From: Minisyncoccota bacterium
GTDB lineage: Bacteria; Patescibacteriota; Minisyncoccia; Phycocordibacterales; JACZSL01
DNA length: 30,605 nucleotides
Assembly: GCA_028280145.1 (NCBI GenBank)
Contig: JANQMM010000006.1
Span: forward strand, 1 to 30,605
Direction: 5' to 3'
Shown: positions 8,122-15,612 of the stretch, piece after piece
Numbering within the stretch: the stretch's first letter is position 1
Layout of the letters: every line of letters starts with the position of its first letter
Notes under the pieces: model-generated
The model's database searches: none
What the model was told of the DNA's origin: nothing
The model's input: only the letters and a program-made list of their open reading frames with translations
Program-made: the position numbers and the translations under genes

Positions 8122-8702
8122 ATGTATTTTTTCAACAATTGTATGTCACTTTTTATTGTATCTATAAGGTCTCGATTATATATTGCCGCGGCCGGATGGT
8201 ACAGCGGCAAAATAGTCACTTCGTCCGTTTCGTATGTCTTACCGTGTGCAGTACTGATAGGTTCAATCTCAAAATCAAGTCCGTATTTGCGCATGATGTA
8301 ATCCATAGCATAACGGCCAAGCGTTACGATGACCTCAGGCTTGATGATCTCGATCTGCCGATCCAGAAAAGGGGCGTAGAGGGCTATTTCATCCGGCAAA
8401 GGGTCTCTGTTGTTGGGCGGCCGGTCTTTGACGATATTGGTGATATAGACATCTTTTCTGTTAAGCTCAATACTTGCCAAAAGATCATCCAAAATTTTCC
8501 CTGCGGCACCACAAAACGGTCGGCCTGTTTTGGCCTCGTTTCGTCCGGGTGCCTCTCCGATGAACATAATTCGAGCTTCGTGATTTCCTTCACCAATGAC
8601 GGGAAAATTCCCCTCTTTCTTTCTGAAAGATACCAATTCTGTTTCGGTAAGAGCAAGCACTTCGTCTCGTATCGTGCGTAGGTGTTCAGTGTTTTGTGAC
8701 AT
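8118..8702 (-). CDS. Uracil-DNA glycosylase, family 4-like, without Fe-S cysteines
   Basis: The 194-residue protein has the family 4 UDG layout: GEGNHEARIMFIGEAPGRNE (motif A, GEAPG at 49-53), GRPFCGAAG, the RPPNNRDPLP segment, and the late HPA motif (His169). These enzymes excise uracil from DNA. Family 4 normally holds a [4Fe-4S] cluster on four Cys. Here the N-terminal CxxC is absent, the KCRPP position is Asp93 and the next ligand position is Tyr109; the only Cys is Cys64, which is not a ligand position. The fold may be stabilised otherwise. The frame opens far upstream, but the ATG at 8700-8702 is chosen because it lies one base after the Ogt stop and gives the normal N-terminus. Confidence 0.9.
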   Translation of the reverse strand: MSQNTEHLRTIRDEVLALTETELVSFRKKEGNFPVIGEGNHEARIMFIGEAPGRNEAKTGRPFCGAAGKILDDLLASIELNRKDVYITNIVKDRPPNNRDPLPDEIALYAPFLDRQIEIIKPEVIVTLGRYAMDYIMRKYGLDFEIEPISTAHGKTYETDEVTILPLYHPAAAIYNRDLIDTIKSDIQLLKKYI

Positions 8703-8703
8703 T

Positions 8704-8970
8704 CTAGACGAGTGCGCCTTCTTGCTGTAGAAGTTCCCGCTTCTTTTCGACACCGCCGCGGTTATAGCCTCCAAGCGAACCGTTTGCCCCGATCACCCGA
8801 TGGCACGGCACTGACGGGTCATAATTCTTGCTCATAATGGTTCCCACTGCGCGCGCGGCATTCGGACTACCCGCCAAAGCGGCGACTTCACCATATGTCA
8901 TGGTTTCACCTTTTGGTATATCGCGAACTACACTGCGAACACGTTCTGTGAAATTATTCTTTGATACCAT
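8704..8970 (-). CDS. Minimal O6-alkylguanine-DNA alkyltransferase (C-terminal domain only)
   Basis: This protein accepts alkyl groups from O6-alkylguanine onto a cysteine in a suicide reaction. The 88-residue product is just the DNA-binding/transferase domain. It has the helix-turn-helix with RAVG (Arg40, the arginine finger), active site PCHRV with Cys56, and the GSLGGYNRGG loop followed by KKRELLQQEGA. The N-terminal Ada/Ogt domain is missing. Because the active Cys is kept, it is likely an active Ogt and not an alkyltransferase-like (ATL) protein, in which this Cys is replaced. I used the ATG at 8968-8970, overlapping the upstream stop by 17 nt; a longer start would lie inside the neighbour. 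It directly precedes the uracil-DNA glycosylase. Confidence 0.92.
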   Translation of the reverse strand: MVSKNNFTERVRSVVRDIPKGETMTYGEVAALAGSPNAARAVGTIMSKNYDPSVPCHRVIGANGSLGGYNRGGVEKKRELLQQEGALV

Positions 8971-9373
8971 GTTTTGACCAGTTAATAATTGTAAGCGTGC
9001 ACGTATCGGCATCACCGATCGTACCTGTAAGTGTAGCATTAAAAGTGGCTGATTTTGCGATCGGCAGATTTATCGGTATGAAACGTTGTTCTTCTTCATC
9101 AAATCCAAGTGCGAAAAGCAGTTCCTCGGATGTTTCGGCGCACATAAGTGTCGCATTGATCAGTGTGACGTCCACATCTGAGTTATTTTCAAATGTAGCG
9201 AAGACTTTTTGATCTTGTATGTATGCATCTTTTGCAACAACAAGTGCTCCGGTGTCTGTTATAGCAATCGGGAGTTTCTCACTGCTACGTTTCCCCTGTT
9301 CGTTATGGGAAGTATACGCAAGTACGCCTATTCCAATAAATACAAAGATCACTCCAATAGAAAAACGCCGCAT
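8954..9373 (-). CDS. Membrane-anchored exported protein, unknown function
   Basis: A 139-residue product with an N-terminal hydrophobic helix (about 4-20, MRRFSIGVIFVFIGIGVLAY) after two Arg, so either a signal anchor or an uncleaved signal. The rest is a predicted beta-sandwich-like segment with alternating hydrophobics, such as VFATFENNSDVDVTLINATL, and two Cys (in LMCAET and DTCTL) that could form a disulfide outside the cell. I do not recognise a named family. It starts 3 nt after the nuclease gene ends and its 3' end overlaps the Ogt start, so it belongs to the same operon. Confidence 0.7.
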   Translation of the reverse strand: MRRFSIGVIFVFIGIGVLAYTSHNEQGKRSSEKLPIAITDTGALVVAKDAYIQDQKVFATFENNSDVDVTLINATLMCAETSEELLFALGFDEEEQRFIPINLPIAKSATFNATLTGTIGDADTCTLTIINWSKHGIKE

Positions 9374-9376
9374 GAT

Positions 9377-10225
9377 CTAAAATAACGTACCGGTATCCGG
9401 CGGTGATGTGTCTTTTTTGTATACACGCTTCTTAGTCGCTTTCTTTTTCGGGGCATCACTGCGGAGCCCTGCCTTTGCCTGCAATGTGCGCCCGACTGTT
9501 TCTCGATAGGGGCAGTAGTCACAGTCACTTCCCTTTTTCGGGACATCGTCGGATTCAAGACATGCACGTATCTCTGTAAGTGTTTTTCGAATCCATGAGT
9601 CATTGCCGGTATACGGTATCAGATCGACATCAAATTCCAGTCTTCCGCCAAATGCTTCTTTGTCCTTTCTTCCGTTTGCGTATACGAAATATCCCGTGTT
9701 AGAAACCTCAAATCCGTTTTGACGAAGGAGCCACTGATATACTTCCATCTGACGCTTATAGCTTATTTGCCAGTCGGCATCAAGCGATACTTTCTCGTCT
9801 TTGCTGGTTGCTTTGTAATCAACAACGATCAATTCCTTCGTCTTGGTGTCTCGCCACACATCATCAATTGCTCCGCTGATCGTCATGCCTGTTTGCGCAT
9901 CAACATGTTCTACGCCCCGGAAATTGTCCCTCCATATGTCGATGTCTTGGTGGGCAAAAGGAATGGCGTCCACACTGTGCTGTTCCATCAGTGGGTGTCT
10001 GGATTTCTTTGCTCGATGCGTATCAAATTCTTTTTTCAGGAGATGGTCAACCGCACTGTTTAAATTGAACGGAAAGCCTGGCGGCCGCTTCGTGCCAAGC
10101 TTATTGTCAACATAAAAACAACGCGGACATTCAAGAAACAGATCAATCTTCGAACGGCTAAGCCTCCATTTCTTTCCACCATAATTCCAGTCTGCGCTAC
10201 GGCTTGGGTTGTAGTACTGCGACAT
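9377..10225 (-). CDS. PD-(D/E)XK superfamily nuclease with four Cys (Cas4/RecB-type)
   Basis: A 282-residue protein. The N-terminal LSRSKIDLFLECPRCFYVD segment is typical of RecB/AddB/Cas4-type nucleases, with Cys33 and Cys36 and a candidate metal-binding His61. The catalytic core is GAIDDVW (Asp121) and IVVDYKAT (Asp136, Lys138), followed by the QMEVY motif (Gln159, Tyr163). Cys235 and Cys238 (SDCDYCPYRE) close the domain. Four Cys bracketing the core fit the Fe-S 'staple' of Cas4 and AddB, though a CxxC/CxxC pattern could also bind zinc. A basic Lys-rich tail follows. No cas genes or CRISPR repeats lie nearby, so a repair or DNA-processing exonuclease is more likely than an adaptation role. 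Confidence 0.85.
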   Translation of the reverse strand: MSQYYNPSRSADWNYGGKKWRLSRSKIDLFLECPRCFYVDNKLGTKRPPGFPFNLNSAVDHLLKKEFDTHRAKKSRHPLMEQHSVDAIPFAHQDIDIWRDNFRGVEHVDAQTGMTISGAIDDVWRDTKTKELIVVDYKATSKDEKVSLDADWQISYKRQMEVYQWLLRQNGFEVSNTGYFVYANGRKDKEAFGGRLEFDVDLIPYTGNDSWIRKTLTEIRACLESDDVPKKGSDCDYCPYRETVGRTLQAKAGLRSDAPKKKATKKRVYKKDTSPPDTGTLF

Positions 10226-10244
10226 TGCTACACTATACCACGAG

Positions 10245-10748
10245 CTATAAAGGAGGTTGTGTTGGCGGTGTCTGAGGTGTATTTCTTGTTTGTGAAATTG
10301 TTTTTATTTTTTCCTCTATGAACCACATAAGCGTAAAGACAACAAGAGTAAGAAACGTTGTGTAAATGGCAACGTCATAGAGTTGGTACCCGACAGCAAC
10401 GCCGATACCCGCCGCAACCCAGAGTCCTGCCGCCGTGGTGAGGCCTCTAAGGCGATGCTCACGCATGATGATGAGTCCTGCTCCAAGGAAACCGATACCG
10501 GTAATAATGCCTGCGGCAACACGAAGAGGGTCAAAATTGATACCGTGCGGGTAGTATTGTGCGGTAATAACAACTGAAATAATCACAAACAGACACGCGC
10601 CAAGAGAAACAAGAGCGTATGTTCGCATGCCTGCTGTTTTTCCTGCAATAGACCGTTCAGTTCCAAGGAGTACTCCGAGTATCATTGCAAGGGCAAGCTG
10701 TAAGAAGGTCTCTATTTGTCCCGGAGTCGGAATGAGGTCTACGTCCAT
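10245..10748 (-). CDS. MgtC/SapB family membrane protein
   Basis: A 167-residue integral membrane protein of the MgtC family: LGVLLGTERSIAGKTAGMRT is the conserved N-terminal signature (cytoplasmic loop after helix 1), followed by ITGIGFLGAGLII and TTAAGLWVAAGIGVAVG. I count four to five membrane helices. The soluble C-terminal ACT-like domain of Salmonella MgtC is absent; instead there is a short Pro/Thr-rich tail. MgtC proteins support growth in low Mg2+ and in Salmonella inhibit the F1Fo ATP synthase; the SapB-like short forms are poorly characterised. It begins 6 nt after the DUF7282-like gene. Confidence 0.93.
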   Translation of the reverse strand: MDVDLIPTPGQIETFLQLALAMILGVLLGTERSIAGKTAGMRTYALVSLGACLFVIISVVITAQYYPHGINFDPLRVAAGIITGIGFLGAGLIIMREHRLRGLTTAAGLWVAAGIGVAVGYQLYDVAIYTTFLTLVVFTLMWFIEEKIKTISQTRNTPQTPPTQPPL

Positions 10749-10754
10749 GGAGCG

Positions 10755-11318
10755 TTAGTTCTTACGATCAATGTGAATTGTCTCAAATGTTGTTGAAATC
10801 GTATTACCTCCTGTTTCCCTAAGCGGCATGTCATCCTCAAGAGAGAATAACCCGTCACCGTTATCATCATAAAGAATGACGAAATATACATTCTCAAATT
10901 CTGTGTTTCGAAGCAGATCCACGTAGACATTGGCGTACTCTCCAGCATCAAAGCGTTGTGCTCCAAGGGCATTTAGCGGAACACCTTCTTCGGATTCGTG
11001 TACAACCGCCCAACCGCTTCGTGCGAGGGTGATGGTGTCAATTGTTACCCGGTCTCCTGCAAGTTGATCGCTTGTGCTGACTGTATTTGTGCCGGGTACT
11101 TCAGTTCCCGCTGTGTTCCCGTCATTCTCGGCCTGCTCAGCATTTTCCACGTTTTCTTGCGCATCATGTTCGTCAGTTGTAGGAAGTGTGCCTTGATCTC
11201 CCATAAAGGTCGGTGCAATAAGCAACCCAAGCAAAAAACCGATCAAAAAAGCGATAACGAACTGTACCTTACTGTTCACCTTGTTCCCTTCCTTCCCTGC
11301 TTCCTTTTTCTTCTCCAT
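10755..11318 (-). CDS. Membrane-anchored protein with DUF7282-like domain
   Basis: A 187-residue protein: charged N-terminus, one hydrophobic helix (about 20-40), a low-complexity Glu/Asn/Thr linker (about 45-90) and a beta-rich C-terminal domain. That domain carries the pattern TLARSGWAVVHESEEG, then LGAQRFDAGEY.NVYVDL and YDDNGDGLFSLEDDMPL. This resembles DUF7282, which I know from archaeal and CPR surface proteins; the assignment is from memory of the pattern. The DDNGDG stretch looks like a calcium-binding loop. It should face the outside. It is the first gene of the long minus-strand operon. Confidence 0.75.
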   Translation of the reverse strand: MEKKKEAGKEGNKVNSKVQFVIAFLIGFLLGLLIAPTFMGDQGTLPTTDEHDAQENVENAEQAENDGNTAGTEVPGTNTVSTSDQLAGDRVTIDTITLARSGWAVVHESEEGVPLNALGAQRFDAGEYANVYVDLLRNTEFENVYFVILYDDNGDGLFSLEDDMPLRETGGNTISTTFETIHIDRKN

Positions 11319-11351
11319 ATGATTTCACTAATTTAGCTAACTGTATAGCTT

Positions 11352-12209
11352 TTATTCTAGCTTATCGGAAAAACTACACAAGGCTTGACTTTCTTCTATA
11401 ACTGTAGCTATTTTCTCCGGCGCGACCCCAATTTCTTCCAAAACTTGATTTCGTTCGGCAAGGCCGTTGCACATGACTATTTTCTGCGAAAGTAGTGCGA
11501 TTTTCTCTCTTTGTGTGAGTGTGGTAAGCGCGGTGATCGGATAAATTCCGGTTTTTCGTATCATGTCTTCAAGGTTGTTCTTTTTCGGATAATTCCATCC
11601 GAGAAGCTCGAGTTGTGCGCATTTTCCATACTCAATGGCGCTACGGGTAAACTTTGTATTCGTGATTAATATCCCCCTACTTATATTTGGAAAATCGTTG
11701 TGGTGATGCGGCTTCTTTTGGATATCATCAAAACGTTCGCGCACGTATAGGGCTGTTTTCAGGTCTGTTTTGATACCGGGGCTGTTGTGGAATTTCAATT
11801 CTGCGGCAATACATTCGGTTTCATTATAGGCAATAAGATCAACTTCGTGCTCGGCACATTTCCCCTCTATCATGACACCATTTTCAACCTGATATCCCAT
11901 ATGTCGATACACTTCTGCGACGTAACCTTCAAATGGGAACCCTGTGGGGCCCAGACCAAAGACCGCTCGACGCATCGAATAGCGGGCGGCAACCGGTCGC
12001 TGTTCTATCTTTCGAAGAAGCGAAAAAGCGTGTCGATAGATGTGCGTTGTAGACATCCCGGGCTGTAGTTCTTCAAGAACGTGTTCGACTATAGAATTAC
12101 AAGCCTCGCTTGTTGCTCCGGCTCGTCTAAGCGAACGCTTTAGCTTGTCAGCGTTGAACGGTTCACTTTCCCCGCTTGCCTTTATGACATTGACCTCTCT
12201 TCTTTGCAT
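11352..12209 (-). CDS. ATP-cone domain fused to a restriction-endonuclease-like nuclease
   Basis: A 285-residue two-domain protein. Residues 3-85 form an ATP-cone (VIKASGESEPFNADKLKRSL...ARYSMRRAV), the nucleotide-sensing module of ribonucleotide reductases and NrdR. Residues about 90-220 carry an Mrr-type endonuclease core: Glu94 in the first helix, HEVDLIA (Asp124) and AAELKFHN (Glu137, Lys139), a classic D...ExK site. A C-terminal helical tail follows. DNA cleavage gated by ATP/dATP level is the obvious inference but is untested. The start at 12207-12209 lies one base after the mnmA stop; the frame is open a few codons further upstream inside mnmA. No methyltransferase is adjacent, so it is not a standard restriction-modification pair. 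Confidence 0.82.
   Translation of the reverse strand: MQRREVNVIKASGESEPFNADKLKRSLRRAGATSEACNSIVEHVLEELQPGMSTTHIYRHAFSLLRKIEQRPVAARYSMRRAVFGLGPTGFPFEGYVAEVYRHMGYQVENGVMIEGKCAEHEVDLIAYNETECIAAELKFHNSPGIKTDLKTALYVRERFDDIQKKPHHHNDFPNISRGILITNTKFTRSAIEYGKCAQLELLGWNYPKKNNLEDMIRKTGIYPITALTTLTQREKIALLSQKIVMCNGLAERNQVLEEIGVAPEKIATVIEESQALCSFSDKLE
11354..11381 (-). promoter_or_regulatory. Possible promoter for the 11.3-5.8 kb operon
   Basis: Minus strand TTGTGT (11376-11381), 16-nt spacer, TAGAAT (11354-11359), overlapping the last codons of the upstream nuclease gene. The leader to the first gene would be about 30 nt. The -10 is good but the -35 is moderate, and readthrough from the upstream operon is also possible. 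Confidence 0.35.
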
Positions 12210-12210
12210 A

Positions 12211-13278
12211 CTATCTTTCAATAATACCACCACCTAAACAGTGTGTTCCCTCATACAGAACGAAAGACTGTCCCGGAGCAATACCAAGTTGTGCATGTTG
12301 AAAGCGAACTTTTAATATGTCTCCCTCATAATCAACGTAACAGCGTTGTCGTTCTCCACGATAACGAATGCGGGCTTCGTAATTTCCGATATCCGGTCTT
12401 TTTCCGATAAGCCAATGTTCGTCAGAGAGCGTAATGATCTTCGGGTTATAGGGAGTGCGTTCTTTTGTCTCCGAAACGGTTATCGTATTCTTGTCCACGT
12501 CTTTTGCAACCACATAATGTCGTTTTCTTTTGGTGTCTCTTGTTGTGATAAGAAAGCCGTGCCGTTGCCCGATCGTGTAATATGCGGCACCATCGTGTGT
12601 CCCGATCACTTCACCCTCCTCACTTAGTACATCACCAGGGTGTTCGGGAATGTATTGTGTGAGAAACGATTTCATATCCACTTTTCCAAGAAAACAAAGT
12701 CCCTGGCTGTCCTTTTTTTCTGCCGTGGGTAACTTGAACTTTCGGGCCATCTTACGTACTTCGCTTTTCTCGTATTCACCAAGCGGAAACAATATACGTG
12801 CGATATTCTCTCGCCTGATACGCCAGAGGAAATACGACTGATCCTTGTTTGCGTCCACTCCTTCATGAAGTTCGTATGTGCCTGTATTCTGATTTCGAAC
12901 CCTGCGGGCATAGTGACCGGTTGCGACAAAGTCCGCACCATGTTCCATAGCATAATGAAAAAAGCCTCCGAACTTAATGTGTTGATTACACATGACATCG
13001 GGATTCGGAGTGCGTCCTTTTCTATACTCGGCGATCATGTAATCAACAATATGCTGCTTGTATTCATTTTCAAGATCAAGTGTCTCAAAGGGAATGCCAA
13101 TGGCCGCCGCCGCCGCAATCGCGCTTCGTCTTTCTTCGGGCCATGTACAGGTTAAGAATTCCGGATGCCACACCTTGATAAAGACGCCGGTCACGTCATA
13201 ACCCTCTCGCTTTAGAAGGGCTGCGGCTGTTGAGCTGTCAACGCCCCCGGAAAGGCCTACATATACTTTTGCTCCCAT
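12211..13278 (-). CDS. mnmA: tRNA-specific 2-thiouridylase MnmA
   Basis: MnmA adenylates and thiolates U34 of tRNA-Lys/Glu/Gln. The 355-residue protein has the N-type PP-loop SGGVDSS (10-16), the first catalytic Cys97 in NPDVMCN, the second Cys195 in SQGLCFLGKVD, the YTIGQRHG loop and a C-terminal beta-barrel. Both catalytic cysteines and the ATP site are complete, and length matches the family (about 360). It starts one base after mltG ends and ends one base before the ATP-cone nuclease begins. The sulfur donor genes (iscS/tus) are not in this window. Confidence 0.97.
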   Translation of the reverse strand: MGAKVYVGLSGGVDSSTAAALLKREGYDVTGVFIKVWHPEFLTCTWPEERRSAIAAAAAIGIPFETLDLENEYKQHIVDYMIAEYRKGRTPNPDVMCNQHIKFGGFFHYAMEHGADFVATGHYARRVRNQNTGTYELHEGVDANKDQSYFLWRIRRENIARILFPLGEYEKSEVRKMARKFKLPTAEKKDSQGLCFLGKVDMKSFLTQYIPEHPGDVLSEEGEVIGTHDGAAYYTIGQRHGFLITTRDTKRKRHYVVAKDVDKNTITVSETKERTPYNPKIITLSDEHWLIGKRPDIGNYEARIRYRGERQRCYVDYEGDILKVRFQHAQLGIAPGQSFVLYEGTHCLGGGIIER

Positions 13279-13279
13279 A

Positions 13280-14305
13280 CTATCTTAAATATCTGAACTT
13301 ATTTTCTCGATGGTTCTCAAACGTTATGCTGTAATAGATGTTTCCCGCTCTGTCGTGCAGATAGAATAAGTAGTCCGTATCAATGGGGGTTACTGCCGCA
13401 AGTATGGATTCAAGACTTGGATTTGCTATCGGTCCGATGGGCAGCCCCGGATATTTATAGGTATTGTACGGAGAATCGATCTCTAAGTCTTCAAGGGAAA
13501 GTTCATATGTGTTCTTCCCGTTTATATACGGAAACACTGCGTCAACCTGTAGTGCCATACCAATATCAATACGACTCCAAAGAATGCCGGCGATTGTTTG
13601 GCGTTCCTCAAAGTCATCAGCGGCTTCCTTTTCTATGAGTGATGCCATGATAACTATATCTTCAAGAGGCTTTCCGAATGCCTCAATGTCTGACGCGATC
13701 GTTTCTATACGAGTATCGAATGTCTCGCGTAATGTTTGATAGACTTCCTTTTCGGTCACGTTCGGGAGGAAGTAGTATGTATCCGGAAACAGATATCCTT
13801 CCGCTTCTTCCTTAAGCGCACGTTCAATGAATTTTTCCTTATCAAATCTTTCAAACTGCGACTCCATAAGGTCTGCGATTGAAAAAATTGTTGCGCCTTC
13901 AGGAATACGCGTCACCATCGGTGTTAAACCGTAGTCAGCGGTTGTAAGACGCGCGGTAACTTCAAATAAACTTGCGGGCGTGTGGAAATAATAATCTCCA
14001 GCTTGTATGCGCGATTGATTACCAGAGAGCACATTGAATACTTTGTACCACCACGCAGATCGAATGATACGTTCTTCTTTAAGGAGGGTCGCCGCCTCAT
14101 TGAGGGTTGTTCCGGGCGGTACGGTGACTGTATGTTTGGTCGCAAAATCATGTGGTGGCCCAATAAAAAGCGCGTACAGAACAACAAACAACAAAACAAT
14201 GACGGAAAGTATACGCAACAGAATACGTTTATGTCTCTCTATGAAATAGAGCGGACGCATAGAGTGTTCAGACAGCTCTTTGTTGGGCGTATCAGTTGTT
14301 TGCAT
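13280..14305 (-). CDS. mltG: Endolytic peptidoglycan transglycosylase MltG (YceG-like)
   Basis: MltG cuts nascent glycan strands and so sets chain length. The 341-residue protein has a cytoplasmic N-terminus, one membrane helix (about 28-48), a LysM-like subdomain (VTVPPGTTLNEAATLL) and the YceG catalytic domain with PEGATIFSIADL, GYLFPDTYYF and ASLIEKEA, where Glu225 is the catalytic acid. PYNTYKYPGLPIGPIANP is the conserved late motif. The ATG overlaps the stop of the upstream gene by one base (TAATG), and mnmA follows after one base. It shows that this organism makes a peptidoglycan wall. Confidence 0.97.
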   Translation of the reverse strand: MQTTDTPNKELSEHSMRPLYFIERHKRILLRILSVIVLLFVVLYALFIGPPHDFATKHTVTVPPGTTLNEAATLLKEERIIRSAWWYKVFNVLSGNQSRIQAGDYYFHTPASLFEVTARLTTADYGLTPMVTRIPEGATIFSIADLMESQFERFDKEKFIERALKEEAEGYLFPDTYYFLPNVTEKEVYQTLRETFDTRIETIASDIEAFGKPLEDIVIMASLIEKEAADDFEERQTIAGILWSRIDIGMALQVDAVFPYINGKNTYELSLEDLEIDSPYNTYKYPGLPIGPIANPSLESILAAVTPIDTDYLFYLHDRAGNIYYSITFENHRENKFRYLR

Positions 14306-15525
14306 TAGATGGGAAGATTAGGTGGCGCATCACTTCGCTTGGAAGGAATTCGTTGCAGACCCGGTGTTTGAACCACTGAGCCTGGGAAGTGATATATGGT
14401 CGCAAGTTCTTCAGTGTTAAGCACATATGGTTTGTAACGATATGGTGGATGGAACCACGGGCGCTTTCGATACGCCTCAAGTAATCGTCGACCGTTCCAT
14501 GTTTCGCGGATCTGATTGTAGTCTTGCCACGGATAATTAAAATCGGTTGTTCGCTGCGGAAAGAATCCGTTGAGATTGTTGGAACTGTAGTGCTTCAGCG
14601 AGGTGATGAGTCCCGGAATATTTGCAGGATTGAACACGCTTGCGTCTGCAAAGTATAGCCCACGAATCCCCGCATTAAATCCATGTTTATTGATACTGCG
14701 TTCAATTGCGGCAATTTTCATCTTTGTTCCTTCTGAAGGCTCGATGGCAAAGCGCGCTTCAGGGTCTTTTGGAAGTGATTCTGCACGCAACTTTTCGACT
14801 TCCTTTGCAGCCTCCTTTTTCCAGTTGGGAAAACCTTTGTTCACCATATCCGTACTCTTGGTCTGTTGGATAATGATCTGTATCCACAACTGTTCTCCCT
14901 TGCGAATCGATGCAAAGAATTCCAAGAAGGAAGCCATCGGATCGACCTTTTCCTCGTCCTTGATTCCTTCTCTATCAAGGCCATAATCAACATATGTCTT
15001 TATCGGATACGCATCCGGTTCATCAAGCCCGAAATCACAACCCCACATCTTTGTTTTCTCCGGAACGAGCGTCACCAGACGCGCATAATCGTTTTTTGCT
15101 TCGTGAATTTCAACCTCAGGGTACTGTCCGTAAATGGCGGATTCAACGGTGTTGCGGAAAAAAGCACGTGTCCAGATATAAAAATGTACATGCCCTTCAA
15201 TCGAAACTATCTCAAATGACCACCATGGCCGTACTTTTCCTTGGATCAGTCGAGAATACCACGTAGTCTCCTGTGGTCCCGTATGGATCGCTGAAAACAC
15301 TGCTTCCATTGCTTTTGGCGATCGCTTGATATCAACGGGTAAAAAGACCTCAAGCAGTACCATTTCCTGACTCAGAATGAATTGCTTACGTTTGTACCGG
15401 ATCCAAAGATTCCAAAATGTGAGTGCAAGAAGTATTGGAAGCCAGACAGGCATGGTTACTACCAATATCTGCAAAAAGAGCAGGAAGGCGTCACTATAAA
15501 ATAATGAAAAAAATTCACGAATCAT
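14305..15525 (-). CDS. Membrane-anchored CPR protein, DUF8128-like
   Basis: A 406-residue protein with one long hydrophobic region near the N-terminus (about 13-43, possibly two helices) and a large soluble part. It includes EVFLPVDIKRSPKAMEAVF, a central GEQLWIQIIIQQT strand and a C-terminal LNTEELATIYHFPGSVVQTP segment. I associate this pattern with an uncharacterised CPR family (DUF8128) that often accompanies VirD4/HerA-type ATPases; the C-terminal segment resembles the start of those ATPases. No P-loop is present in this protein, and no ATPase lies next to it in the window. It leads the four-gene run with mltG, mnmA and the ATP-cone nuclease, after a terminator at 15.6 kb. Confidence 0.7.
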   Translation of the reverse strand: MIREFFSLFYSDAFLLFLQILVVTMPVWLPILLALTFWNLWIRYKRKQFILSQEMVLLEVFLPVDIKRSPKAMEAVFSAIHTGPQETTWYSRLIQGKVRPWWSFEIVSIEGHVHFYIWTRAFFRNTVESAIYGQYPEVEIHEAKNDYARLVTLVPEKTKMWGCDFGLDEPDAYPIKTYVDYGLDREGIKDEEKVDPMASFLEFFASIRKGEQLWIQIIIQQTKSTDMVNKGFPNWKKEAAKEVEKLRAESLPKDPEARFAIEPSEGTKMKIAAIERSINKHGFNAGIRGLYFADASVFNPANIPGLITSLKHYSSNNLNGFFPQRTTDFNYPWQDYNQIRETWNGRRLLEAYRKRPWFHPPYRYKPYVLNTEELATIYHFPGSVVQTPGLQRIPSKRSDAPPNLPI

Positions 15526-15584
15526 ATTGCTTGTATGTCCTCATGATATACCAAAGAGGGCGCTTGCAGTAGTCGCGGATGTAG

Positions 15585-15610
15585 AAAAAAACCCCTCTCG
15601 GGGGCTTTTT
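15585..15610 (-). terminator. Rho-independent terminator after the sigma4-HARE gene
   Basis: On the minus strand a CCCC/GGGG stem closed by a GAGA (GNRA) tetraloop, extended by A-T pairs and followed by seven T. It starts 3 nt after the stop of the sigma4-HARE gene. The symmetrical A/T flanks mean it could also stop plus-strand transcripts. Confidence 0.85.
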
Positions 15611-15612
15611 GC

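Noticed and set aside
8070..8681. 203-codon plus-strand open frame
   Set aside because: It is antisense to the uracil-DNA glycosylase, whose conserved motifs are unmistakable; no SD or promoter precedes it.
9377..10225. Cas4 of a CRISPR system
   Set aside because: The nuclease has Cas4-like motifs, but no cas1/cas2, effector genes or repeat-spacer array occurs in the window.
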